Position numbers and translations under genes: made by a program. A DNA stretch of 64,000 bases from Amoeboaphelidium occidentale (taxonomy: Eukaryota > Aphelidiomycota > Aphelidea): NCBI GenBank assembly GCA_023515795.1, contig JALGPX010000024.1:33679-97678 (forward strand), read 5' to 3'. Each line of letters opens with the position of its first letter. The first letter of the stretch is position 1. Positions 53,211-63,995 of the stretch are shown in pieces. Below the pieces are notes generated by a model. It saw nothing but the letters and a program-made list of their open reading frames with translations, was not told the DNA's origin and ran no database searches.

Positions 53211-54324
53211 GACAAATTCTTGCGAAGGATGTGGCTCTGAGGCCCGAATGCAATGTCCAACATGCGGCAAACTTAATCTGGACCCCTCGTTCTTCTGTGG
53301 CCAAGAGTGCTTCAAGAAGAATTGGGGTGCTCACAAGACCAAGCATCTTGGTGGAGGTATCTTTGGCGGATCAATTAGCAAATCTCATTCTATAGTTACT
53401 ACGAATCCATGGCCAGGCTTCTATTATACAGGAAAGATAAGGCCACATTATCCTCTCAGCGTTAAGCGGGAAGTTCCTGCGCACATAAAAAGACCAGATT
53501 ACTCGGAAGATGGCATTCCCAGATCAGAGCGTTCAATTCGCGGGTCAAGTGTAATCCAAGTCCTTAACAAGGATGATATCGAGAAAATGAGGAAAGTCTG
53601 TCGATTAGGGAGGGAAGTTTTGGATATCGCTGCCAGCCATGTTAAAGCAGGAGTTACCACAGATGAGATTGATAGAATTGTCCATGAGGCTTGCATTGAA
53701 AGGAACGCATATCCTTCTCCTCTGATGTACAATAATTTTCCTAAATCGTGTTGCACAAGCGTGAATGAAGTTATTTGTCATGGTATTCCCGATAAGCGAC
53801 CTCTGAAAAATGGTGATATTGTCAACATCGATGTCAGCTTATATCATGATGGCTTTCACAGTGATCTAAATGAAACGTATCTTGTTGGAGATGTCGATGA
53901 AACTGGTAGGAAATTAGTAGAATGCTCCCGCGAATGCCTTGCGAAGGCAATTGAATTATGCCGACCAGGGGTTCGATATCGCGAAGTTGGTGATGTTATT
54001 CAAAAGGTTGCTGACTCGTATGGATTCTCTGTTGTAAGAACTTACTGCGGCCATGGTGTTAATCGATTGTTTCATTGCGCTCCTTCTATTCCTCATTACG
54101 GAAGAAACAAGGCTATCGGTACCATGAAACCAGGACATGTGTTTACTATCGAGCCGATGATCAACGAAGGAACCTGGAAAGACGAACATTGGCCAGACAA
54201 TTGGACGTGCACAACTGCGGATGGTAAAAGGTCGGCGCAGTTTGAACATACAGTAAGTTTTACAGAACCTGTTTAACATTTGTAGCTACTGATAACCGAA
54301 ACTGGAGTCGAAATATTGACCTAA
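53209..54324 (+). CDS. MAP1: Methionine aminopeptidase 1
   Basis: This removes initiator Met from nascent proteins on ribosomes. Exons 53209-54252 and 54286-54324 (intron 33 nt) give 360 residues. The N-terminal zinc-finger pair has [19 protein letters not shown] and [19 protein letters not shown], typical of eukaryotic type 1 enzymes. The pita-bread catalytic domain has [53 protein letters not shown] and AQFEHT. These supply both Asp, the His and both Glu metal ligands. The last exon supplies [12 protein letters not shown]. The intron has TTAAC just before its acceptor. The sequence agrees with yeast Map1. Confidence 0.97.
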
Positions 54325-54401
54325 ACATGCTGCACTGTAGAAAATATATGATATTAACGTATTCTATTTTGTTATGTCTTTCTAGGCGATAGATAACTTT
54401 A

Positions 54402-55750
54402 TCAGTCGTCGTTGAGGCCAAATATTTCATAATCGCTGTTATCGCTTCCAGGAAGATCTGGCATGATTGCACCCATAAGGTCTTCCACTTGTTGCTCAAG
54501 TAGACGTTCTCTTGATTTTCCTTTCGCTGTTTTCAATTTTTCCATTTGAGACAACTCTTCATCACCATTATCGTTCTCCTGAATATACTTTGTCCACCTT
54601 GTCACAAACTCGACTCTATCGATAGTTGCGTAAGATCTTGTGTACTCTATCAAAGCTTTCCTGATGACTTCCATGTGAATTTTAGCAAAGAAGCCGTCCT
54701 TGACGTCCCAAACCTCCCTTTCTCTGTGATTAAAATATAGAATGTCTCTCATCGGACCATCTTTAAAATCAACTGGCTGTAATATGCTCCCACCAAGATG
54801 AGGATTACCAGAGAAAAGCTTTATGGCCTCCGTGTCTTTGTTTGAGTTTTTGCCTTTGTTTATATCAAAGTTCCTCAGATCGATGCTCTGATAATGCTTT
54901 GACTCTTTGTGTTTCCTAGGATCGTAACCATATTTTACCCAACAGTTACGGAATACGCCTTTAGAAAAGATGTACGAATACAAGGGCAGTGCTTTCTTAA
55001 CATGAATAGCATCTTTTTCCTCAAAATTTGTCAACAGTTGAGATCTAGTCCAAACGCTTCTTCCATCAAATAGAGTCCTCATCTTATCTTTTACATGTAC
55101 AGGCACCAGGTCAACCAAACCCTTCATCCTTTCAGGTAAAGCGTCTGGAACATGTTCTGCGTCAACATCGACGTTTTCTGGATTGTACTTAACAATAGTT
55201 GCCTCAGATTGCTCTTCCTGATCCCTGGCAGCAGCCGAATACCCAAATCGCAAGGGCACCACCGCACGCGAAAATAGGGGAGGTCCTAGTAAAGGCCAAT
55301 CGTCGTGGTTATCCGTAAAGGACTCCTCAAACGCAGCAACATCCATTCCCTTCAAAGCAGCCATCATAGACAAAACTTTTGAGTCTTCGACGTAATGCTG
55401 ATAGTCTGCCATTTCCCTGAAGCGAACTGTGCTTGTCGCAACACCAAGAACTTCGTGACCAAGATAAGCAAAGCTATCGGTAGAGTTCTTCTTTCGTCTG
55501 CGCGTTATCTTTACAAGAACATTATTAGTACTGGCATAATTTCCTTGCACAGAATGAGCGAAAGGATTGTGGGTGCTCAAAGTTAATTCAATATTCTTCC
55601 TTTGACTAAGGCACTAAAATGGATCAGAACGTTAAACTCAAAAGAGGAACGAACCTCTGAGACTGTCGTCATCCCTCCTATAGTTTCAATGCATTTCCCG
55701 ATATCATCCACCCGTCCTGCTGGATGCTCAATAATCGCAAATTCAGACAT
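54402..55750 (-). CDS. TFC1: TFIIIC subunit 5 (Tfc1/GTF3C5)
   Basis: This is a subunit of TFIIIC that binds the A block of tRNA genes for RNA polymerase III. Exons 55750-55655 and 55613-54402 (intron 41 nt) give 435 residues, between yeast Tfc1 (649) and human GTF3C5 (519). The N-terminus (FAIIEHPAGRVDDIGKCIET, then ELTLSTHNPFAHSV) is the conserved beta-barrel dimerisation part. VRFREMADYQHY, FDGRSVWTRSQLLTNF and WVKYGYDPRKHKESKHYQS are typical of the DNA-binding half. An acidic tail (PGSDNSDYEIFGLNDD) ends it. The exon join gives VSE then CLSQRKNIEL. Confidence 0.88.
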
Positions 55751-55886
55751 GAAAATGCAGAAAATAACGGTGACAGGGGCACAAATCAGGTTGCCGCGAA
55801 AACTTGACAACAGACAAGGCTAGAAAGTATGAATAAAAGTTTATTTCATATGTGAAGCCCCATTTATACTGTTTAAGAGGTGTAAG

Positions 55887-57157
55887 TTAGAACGCATTCG
55901 CAGCCGGATTATTATCAGCACTCGCAAGATTAGGAGAATATCCAGAAGCTGAAAAATCAGGATCCGAGCTCGTGTTGTTCGATGATACTGCAGCAGAGCG
56001 TGGAGCACCAGAGGACGCACTGAGCTGTTGGTTCAAATATTCTTGAGCGTCGGCGCCATGGATTTTGTGATGTCTGCGCAGATTAGACATGATTGAAAAC
56101 CTCTTGGAACATCCCGGAAAGTTGCACGCGTACGGTTTCTCGCCTATACGCGTTGTTAGTCAGATATTCAAGTTAAATTACCAGTATGAGCGCGAATATG
56201 TTGTTCTAGAGAGCTTGGACGTGCAAATCGCTTTTGGCAGATTGTACAAACGTACTTTTTCTTTTGAGCTGAGGCATTTGCTGCGTTAGGATCTTCGTTG
56301 TAGTAATTTGCAGAAGCTGCATTTGGAAGTGCTGAAGAAGATGGACCAGCCGTGTTGATGGAAGTGGACACCGGAAGGGGTTCAACCAACACCGGATTAA
56401 AACCAAAGTCTCTCGGTAATGCAGAGTAAAACTGACCCATAGTTCCCAAGTTTAAGTAAGTGCCACCAACATAATTCTGATGCGTAGGTGGCTGAATAGG
56501 ACTCTGTTGTCCAGTATAAGAATAATAAGGATGATACGACATGCTTGAAAAATTTGCAGACGATCCGATCGACCTGGGGTTGTCTATCACTTGTCCATCA
56601 AAACGGAACTTTGGGACCTCAGAACTGCTTGAAGAAGATATCAAACGACTCACAGGATGATATCTTGAGGTAGTGACTTGGATAGTGTTCAATGTAGTCC
56701 TCGATGGAATTGTTTCGAACCTCTTGCCGTTCATTTTGGTGGAAACGCCGTTCATAATCGACCGAAGGCCCGGCAAAACATCCCTGCCGATCGGTGATAT
56801 ACTGTCGATTATGCCGTTCCGCAGATCCAATACATTTGTAGGTCTCGGATGATCATTATTTAGTTTTGTTCGTGCATCGATGCAAAGTTGAGGTATTGAA
56901 CGTGCCATAGATTTGGTTGTGTTCTCCACTTTTTCGTCTGGAATATATTCCTCAGCTCCATCGTCTCTAGCTGATACAACGTCCATGCCATTTTGGCTCG
57001 CATCTGCAGTAAGCTTTTGCTCTTGTAAGTTCAAACCGAGTGGCTTCATAGGCCCAGCCTTTTCCAATTGCTGGCGATCATCAAAAATTCCAAAGTCATC
57101 ACTTAATTCTTGGCATTTCTCATGTTGAGTATTGTAACAGCTTTCGTCTGTAACCAT
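55887..57157 (-). CDS. C2H2 zinc-finger transcription factor (FlbC-like)
   Basis: This is a likely nuclear regulator. Exons 57157-56182 and 56143-55887 (intron 38 nt) give 410 residues. The first 290 residues or so are Ser/Pro/Asn-rich and disordered. Two adjacent C2H2 fingers follow: YVCTICQKRFARPSSLEQH, IRAHTG-EKPYAC linker, then CNFPGCSKRFSIMSNLRRHH. The intron splits the conserved linker. The second finger matches the fungal FSVVSNLRRH pattern found in FlbC and related conidiation regulators. A short Ser/Ala-rich tail ends it. The target genes cannot be inferred, and the paralogue group is uncertain. Confidence 0.85.
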
Positions 57158-57549
57158 CTAATAGCGAACCGAAGTAGCTTGCGAAAGATGGCAGTATTGA
57201 GTGTACAAGTTTCAGTTACAGAAGTATTGATAAATGCTTTCAAAGTAAGGCAGTGGTAAATAATCCCTCCTGTTACTTCTCTGCCTTACGGAGTGAGACA
57301 ATTTCTGAAAATGACGATCGTTGTTACGGACGGCGAATGTTTGCAGAGCGATCTGGGCCATTTGCAAAACACCCCGCGATACAATATTCTCCGAACATGT
57401 AAAATAAACACGCAGGGATGTAAAAATTCATTTTGTTAAAGTCGAGTTTGTTAGTTAAGCATGCAGCTGTTAACCGGAGGCATTTTAGTCTACACAATTC
57501 AATAGTCTGCAGTGCGATCGAATCTAAACTCTTTTTGTTTATCGATCGA
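57158..57549. other. 392-bp gap with a strong inverted repeat
   Basis: This divergent promoter region lies between the zinc-finger and ZPR1 genes. It contains a perfect 9-bp inverted repeat, GTAAGGCAG at 57245-57253 and CTGCCTTAC at 57281-57289, with a second 4-bp pair inside (57256-57259 with 57273-57276). A weaker hairpin with a GCGA tetraloop lies near 57333-57365 or so. No open frame of note is seen. It may be a regulatory palindrome or part of a small structured RNA. Confidence 0.45.
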
Positions 57550-58884
57550 ATGAGCACAGACGCAAAACAGCCTCTCTTTGCTGATATCAGTGCTGATACA
57601 GACGAAGTCCAAGGTGCAACTGAAATCGAAAGTCTTTGCTTCAATTGTCAAAAGAATGTAAGCGATGATTAACGCACGCAGCTAAAGCTTTAGGGAATTA
57701 CGCGATTGTTACTCACAAAAATCCCTCATTTCAAAGAAGTAATTCTGATGGCTTTTGAATGCCCTCATTGCGGCTACAGAAATAACGAAATACAACGCGG
57801 TGGTTCGATAGCATCTCGTGGCGCGATGATCTCATGCTTAATTGAAGATGAACGCGATCTGAGCCGTCAGATTGTTAAGCAAGATACTGCGTCAATTCTA
57901 TTTAAAGAAATTGAGTTTGAAATTCCTCCTCACACACAGAGGGGGCAACTGAACACCGTTGAGGGATTTATCCTGGCATCGATCGAAGGACTTCAACAAG
58001 ATCAGGTTTTCCGTAAAGATAATTTACCGGATTTATACGAGAAAATTGAACAAGTTTTGGCAAAGTTGAATGCTTTGAAGGAGTTAAAGCAGAGTTTCCA
58101 TGTGATCGTTGATGATCCTGCTGGTAATTCTTACATTGAGAATCTCGTTGCGCCTAAAGTTGATCCGAAAATCAAAACTACGTATTATAAGCGCACAGCA
58201 GAACAATGCGAGGCTATTGGACTTGATCCTGAAGCTGATATAGACGCAGCAGATGAGGCCATAGACGAAGTCACGAAGGACGAAGTCCTCTCTTTCCCAG
58301 CTAATTGTCCTAATTGCAAATCCCCATCTGATTGTAAAATGAAAATTGTGGATATTCCTTACTTTAAAGAAGTTGTTATTATGTCAACTGTCTGTGATGT
58401 ATGTGGTTTCAGAAGCAATGAAGTCAAGGCTGGTGGCGCGATTGCTCCAAAAGGGAAAAGAATATCACTCAAAGTTACTTGTGAAGAAGACTTGTCAAGA
58501 GATATTTTGAAATCTGAGAGTTGCGGTTTAAGAATCCCTGAATTGGACCTTGAATTAGAATGTGGGACTCTTGGGGGTAAATTTACAACAGTTGAAGGGC
58601 TACTGCAGAATGTTTACGATGAACTTGATGGTAAAACTCCTTTTAGTACAGGAGATTCTGTAACCCAGGTCAAGAGGCAACAACTCGTAGAATTTTTACA
58701 GAAGCTTCAAAAGGCAATTAAATTGGAAATTGATTATACTCTGGTTTTGGATGACCCGCTTGGAAATAGTTATTTGCAGAATCTCTATGCGCCTGATCCT
58801 GATCCCAACATGATCATCGAGGACTATGAACGTTCTTGGGAACAGAATGAATTTCTTGGCTTAAATGATTTAAACACAGATTAA
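57550..58884 (+). CDS. ZPR1: Zinc-finger protein ZPR1
   Basis: This is a conserved eukaryotic chaperone-like protein that binds and helps fold eEF1A. Exons 57550-57657 and 57694-58884 (intron 36 nt) give 432 residues; human ZPR1 has 459. It is a duplicated zinc-finger plus beta domain protein. The first finger is LCFNCQKN with CPHCGYRNNEI, and the second is CPNCKSPSDC with VCDVCGFRSNEV. Each is followed by the ZPR1 domain segments LNTVEGFILASIEGLQQD and FTTVEGLLQNVYDEL. Each domain ends in DDPAGNSYIENL or DDPLGNSYLQNLYAPDPDP. The intron falls inside the first finger's loop, and both halves match the family. Confidence 0.96.
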
Positions 58885-58904
58885 ATATAGCGTATATCAT
58901 TTAT

Positions 58905-59795
58905 CTATGTCCTTTTACCGAGGATAATATTGTCGATTAGCCTTGTTTTTCCAACGCGAATAGCAGCAGAGAGAATTGCTGGTTTACCCTCTGGGATCTC
59001 GTCGATTTCCTCTAATGTCTCCATATCTGAAAGATTATAGTAGTCAACTGATAGATTCCTTTCTTTTAGAAAGTTTGCGATACCTGGAGACAAAATGTCA
59101 TGTCTCTTGAATGCTTTTGCGTTGTAAGCAGACTCTGATAGTTTCATCGACTGATACAGAATTGGAGCAATTGAACGTTCTTCTTTAGAGAGGTAACGAT
59201 TACGTGAACTCATCGCTAGTCCATCTTGTTCTCGTACGGTATCACATATAACAACATCAATAGGAAGCAGAAGATCCTTCACCATATTCCTGATTACTAC
59301 GCATTGTTGAATATCTTTTTGACCAAAGAAAGCTTTGTCTGGTTGAACGATATTGAACAACTTTGTGACAACAGTAGCAACACCTCTGAAGAAATGCGAC
59401 CTTACACTACCTTCAAGTTGATGACTTAGCCCTTGAACCGTAACAAAAGTTCCTCTCTGATCATCGACCTTTAAAGTTATCCCAGATGGATACATCTCTT
59501 TGACAGATGGAACCAGAACAGCATCAACTCCTTCGTCATTTAACATCTTCAAGTCTTGCTCGAACATTCTAGGATACTTATCAAAGTCCTCATGAGGAGC
59601 GAACTGGGATGGATTAACAAAGATGCTAACAGACACAGTATCACAAACTTTCTTGGCCTCTTTGACAAGAGCCAAATGACCCCGATGTAGGCAACCCATC
59701 GTCGGAACAAAGCCATGAGTTAATCCTTTCTTTATCAGATCTTTTCTAAAGACCCTAAAATCTTTGACGCTATCCACGACAAGAGCCCGTTTCAT
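58905..59795 (-). CDS. PAN6: Pantothenate synthetase (PanC/Pan6)
   Basis: This ligates pantoate and beta-alanine in coenzyme A precursor synthesis. A single exon encodes 296 residues (yeast Pan6 309). Family motifs are VPTMGCLHRGHLALVKEAK (HIGH-like ATP motif), SIFVNPSQFAPHEDF, DKAFFGQKDIQQCVVIRNM and AMSSRNRYLSKEER. The last contains the KMSKS-like loop of this adenylating family. The ATG starts on the last base of the PEX10 stop (TGATG), so the two genes overlap by one base on the same strand. There is no room for an independent promoter outside the PEX10 coding sequence. Cytosolic location is inferred; no targeting peptide is seen. Confidence 0.95.
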   Translation of the reverse strand: MKRALVVDSVKDFRVFRKDLIKKGLTHGFVPTMGCLHRGHLALVKEAKKVCDTVSVSIFVNPSQFAPHEDFDKYPRMFEQDLKMLNDEGVDAVLVPSVKEMYPSGITLKVDDQRGTFVTVQGLSHQLEGSVRSHFFRGVATVVTKLFNIVQPDKAFFGQKDIQQCVVIRNMVKDLLLPIDVVICDTVREQDGLAMSSRNRYLSKEERSIAPILYQSMKLSESAYNAKAFKRHDILSPGIANFLKERNLSVDYYNLSDMETLEEIDEIPEGKPAILSAAIRVGKTRLIDNIILGKRT

Positions 59796-60714
59796 CACTT
59801 TTTAAAGATTCTATTTGCTTTAGAGTCGAAACAAAGAACTGGCACAATTCTACTCGATTTAAAAACCTCTCTACAAAGAGGACACTGATTACTCGACAAA
59901 CTACTTTCCATAATGCAATCCCAACAAAATAAGTGCCCGCACGGTATTGAAGACGGAGTTTTCATTTCGCTTAGGCACAGCGCGCATTGAGACATTTGAT
60001 TCTGTTTCTTGGCTTTACCTTTCACCTTATCTTTGTGTTCACGATCTTGCCTCTGAAACAAAACCATTCTGTACTTTTCATTGAAAATCGCGCGAAGCAA
60101 GACACTCAAACCAACCAACTTAAAGAGCAATCGCGGATATCCTACGCTAGTTTGTTCATCAACGACGTATCTAATACCAAAGAATCGTTTCAAGAATGGA
60201 AAATAAGAACCCGTAAAATAAAAGAGAGCCAAATGCACTTCATTCAGCAATTCAAATGCCACCGTCAACTTCTCCCTTTGCTTTCGTTCTTCGATTATCT
60301 TTGGAAGCAAGATCGGAAGTCCAACTTCGAATAAGCACCGCACGAAAGAATAATTAAATAGCGCCTATTAGATAATGATAAATACAATCCAAAAGTGACG
60401 ATGCGAACCTCATACGAAGCGATATCGGTTTTCTTCCATGGGACAATGCCTGCATGTTCCTCGCCTAATGTTCGCTTCTTTGTAGAGTACCACCGAGACA
60501 AAACAAAATAAACTAAAAGTGACACACTCTCGATCGTTCTCTGGTGATAACGCAAGACTAAATCAGTTCAGGATTGTCTGAGATCGTGTGCTGATTAACC
60601 TTTCGGATACAAACTTATAATCGGTTCCACCAAGTTCCGCTTAATAATCCGCTCATCTAAATGTTCTGCGTAAATTATTTTGGCCTGTTCAGCAAATGCA
60701 CCGGTTTGTGCCAT
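59795..60714 (-). CDS. PEX10: Peroxisomal RING E3 ligase PEX10
   Basis: This peroxisomal membrane ubiquitin ligase works with PEX2 and PEX12 to recycle import receptors. Exons 60714-60600, 60557-60409 and 60364-59795 (introns 42 and 44 nt) give 277 residues, shorter than yeast (337). The N-terminus has AEQAKIIYAEHLDERIIK and YSTKKRTLGEEH, the conserved PEX10 segment. Several hydrophobic segments follow (CLFEVGLPILLPKI; LLFKLVGLSVLLRAI). The C-terminal RING reads CALCLSEMKTPSSIPCGHLF, then CWDCIMESSLSSNQCPLC. All zinc ligands are present. Its start is 57 bp from the divergent importin start, and its stop overlaps the PanC start. Confidence 0.92.
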
Positions 60715-60771
60715 ATTGAACAAGATTCACAGGGGCGAAACCAATTGGAAAATTTTGCTCTTGCAAAAAAG

Positions 60772-63700
60772 ATGATGGCCGGGACAAACCCTGAAGGATT
60801 AAATGGTCTAAGGAACGCTTTGTCCATGACAATGCATCACGACCAACAGACGAGAATCATGGCGGAGACAGAATTGAACAAGGTACTGAGAATATATACG
60901 GTGAGTGCTAATCCATGTAGTTCACTCAGCAAGCGTGGTTCTTTGGCGCAATGCTCCAATTGATCGATTCTGCTGAATGCCCTGCTGATGTTCGCATGTC
61001 TGCTGTCGTGTACTGCAAGAATTATATGAAAAAGCAATGGATTAATGCTTCTGATTCTGATCGCGCGTTGTTCCATCAGAATGCTTTGCCAATGTTGTCG
61101 CGCTTTGATAACAAGCTTCGGGCAAATTTCATTGTCTGTGTCCACACTGCATTGGCTAAGGACTTTCCTGCTAAATGGCCTGGCTTCGTTGAACAGTGCG
61201 CGCAGTTATTGCAATCTTCTGATACAAAGTTGATGACTGCTGGTCTTATTGGTATTGAGCAAGTTATCAAGATCTTTCGGTATAAAAGGTTACAGAATCG
61301 TCGTCCCATTGATAATGTTATGAGTTCTGTTGGAGGAAATCTGTTGTCGATTGCTAATCAGTTGCTTGGTTGCGAGTACTCAAACGAAGATGCTGGTTAT
61401 ATGATCAAGTTGATCTCAAAGACTTATTTCTCTGCGATCGACTTTGACTTATCCAAATGCTTGATGGTTGAAGCATCAGTTGTTCAATGGTGCACTTTGC
61501 TTGCAAATATTTTATCCAAAGATTTTCCTGCAGTTGCTGTTGAAAACAGAGAAGCCGCTTCGATTAATCCTTGGTGGAAGGCAAAGAAATGGGCCATCAG
61601 ATCTTTGTACAAGTTATTTAGCCGTTACGGAAATCCAGCTCTTGAAACCTTCCGCCAGGCGCAGTACAAGGGATTTGCGAAAATGTTTATGGAAAAGTAT
61701 GCAGAAGCATTAACTATTGCTATCTTAGCATTGACTGATAAAATCTCGAAGGGAATGTGGATCCCAAGGAAAGTTATGCTAGTTCTTGTTGAGTTCCACG
61801 AGGATTTGTTTAAACACAAAACCACTTGGAAGGTTGTCAAGCCTCACATTGAATCAATTGTCTGCAACTTTTTGTTTCCTCTTCTTTGCTACACGGAAGA
61901 AGATAAAGAATTATTTGAAGATGATCCAGCAGAATATGTCAGAAAGAAGTTTGATCCTATAGAAGATTTTGAGAGTGTTCAAACTGCTGCTTCAAGATGC
62001 ATTGTAAACTTGATCAAAGAAAGAAGAAAGGATTCTTATATGATGGTGCTACAGTTTGTGAATAATATTTTGGTCAACCATTCAAAGGATGCACCAAAAC
62101 TTGATGGTGCCCTCTGCATCCTTCGTTCATTGTCTGAGATTTTGATGGAAGACAAGGCCGGCATGAAAAACCAAATTGGGACGATCTTATTGCAATTTGT
62201 TGTGCCTCTATTAGGATCCAATGACGGTTTATTGCTAACTAGAGCTTGTTCTGTTATCCAAAGTTTCTGCGAAGAAGACTATCATGATGAAGTTCTGCTT
62301 GATGGCTTGGTTTCACAATCTAACTCTGGGGCACAAGGATGGCTTGTTTTGTTTGAGGAATTGGTTAAACTGATGGATGCTTCCAAAGATCTTCCTCTAA
62401 GGATCTATGCGGCTAATGCCTTAATGTTTGTTTTTGAACGCCGTGATGTCTCAAAACACATTAGTGCACATGTAGCCTTGCTTATGGAACTTTACTTGAA
62501 GTTGGCCCACGAAAGCGATGTTGACACTCTTGCTACCGCAATGGAGAGACTAGTCGAAATGTTCCCTAATGAAGTTGCTCCTTTTGCTTCACAACTTTCA
62601 GTTCAATTAAGGGATACATTTATGAGATTGCTGGCCGAAACACAAGGAGCATCGACTGAATTTGATGATAGCGATAAGGTCCTTATGGGATTGGGAATGC
62701 TTAAAACAATCAATACTATCATTCTTTCTGTTCAACTACCGGAGGAAGAAGAAATCTCGAAAGCACCAGAAAAAATTGAGCTCAAGAAAAAGCAGCTGGG
62801 ACTTCTATTGCAGCTTGAAGAACAAATGATCCCTTGCATTAAGTACGTCTTAGATAAGAAGTTCTATGACTATTTTGAAGAAGTTTTCGAGATGCTTAAC
62901 TGTTTCCAGTTTCAACAGAAGGTTATTTCTGCCAATATGTGGTCTATGTTTGAACCAATATGTGCATTGATTATTGAAGAAGGATGCGATTATATTGAGG
63001 AAGTTTTTCCAATAATTGACAACTACATCTCATATGGCAAAGATCTATTTTGTTCTAATGAGCATGCTTTGAGTTTGTTATTGAAATTTATTTCGCAACA
63101 ATTCAGCCAGGAAGATCTCACTCATGGAGTTTCTTCAGATGCAGTGTTCGGTTTGAAAACAATGGAAGCTTTGCTTATGCACTGCAAACCTTACGTTGAC
63201 CAGCATGTTCCATCATTTTTAGATTGTAGCATGAAATCATTGGCATTCTGTGTCAGCAAAGGCGAAAAATCATCCATCAAACTCATTGTTGAATGTTTTG
63301 ATACAGTTCTACACTGCATTAACTACTCTCCTGCAACAGTTATTGCTCTAATGAAGAATTATGGACCTTTGACTGGATTCTTTACTGTTCTTAGTCAAAA
63401 TATTGACAAATTGTCCCGTGTGAATGATAAGAAGATTGTAATTGCGTCTTTGCTGTCTTTGATTGCAGAATCTACAAGAAACCAGCAGATATTCACTGAT
63501 TTAAATGATTCTTTCCCTTTCATTATGAAGAGTGTCGTTAAGAGTCTGTCTACCCTAAGCACTGCAATTGAAAACAGAGAAAGCTTGAAGAAATTATACG
63601 AAGGAGAAGATTCGACTGAAGAAAGCACTGAAGAGATTCAAAACACCGAAGATGCAACCACTGAAGATGATGAGACTTATGACATTGAAGACGGAGACGA

Positions 63701-63995
63701 TGTTCCTGATAACGAAGCAGAGTATTTGGAAATGTTAGATCAACTAGATGGAGATGGAGAAGTGGCTTTGAATGGACATGCAGATGACGATGATGACGAC
63801 GGTTATTATTCTGAAGAGCTAGAGGAGGAAGTTTATGAAGAATCACCTTTGGATAATTTGGACGCTTATCAGCTGTTTAAGCAGTCTATGGGCGAATTGG
63901 CCAAGATCAACCCGGGATTTTACTGCGCTTTAGAAAATTCTTTGTCAGCAGAGGAAAGAACGGCAGCAAAGTCTATCTTGGAAGCTCTCCAGTGA
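60772..63995 (+). CDS. Importin-7/8-type karyopherin (Nmd5/Sxm1)
   Basis: This nuclear import receptor of the importin-beta superfamily carries ribosomal proteins, histone H1 and transcription factors in relatives. Exons 60772-60882 and 60921-63995 (intron 38 nt) give 1061 residues; human IPO7 has 1038. The N-terminus has GLRNALSMTMHHDQQTRIMA, the importin-beta N-terminal repeat, and FTQQAWFFGAMLQLIDSAEC. KYAEALTIAILALTDKISKG and DPAEYVRKKFDPIEDFESV are close to IPO7, and the rest is HEAT-like helices. An acidic loop near the end (residues about 935-985, DGEVALNGHADDDDDDGY) is also a feature of IPO7/8. The gene ends five bases before the window edge. Confidence 0.95.

Noticed and set aside
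55602-55823. Plus-strand frame over the TFIIIC first exon and intron
   Set aside because: The minus strand encodes a conserved TFIIIC N-terminus there; the plus frame has no homology.
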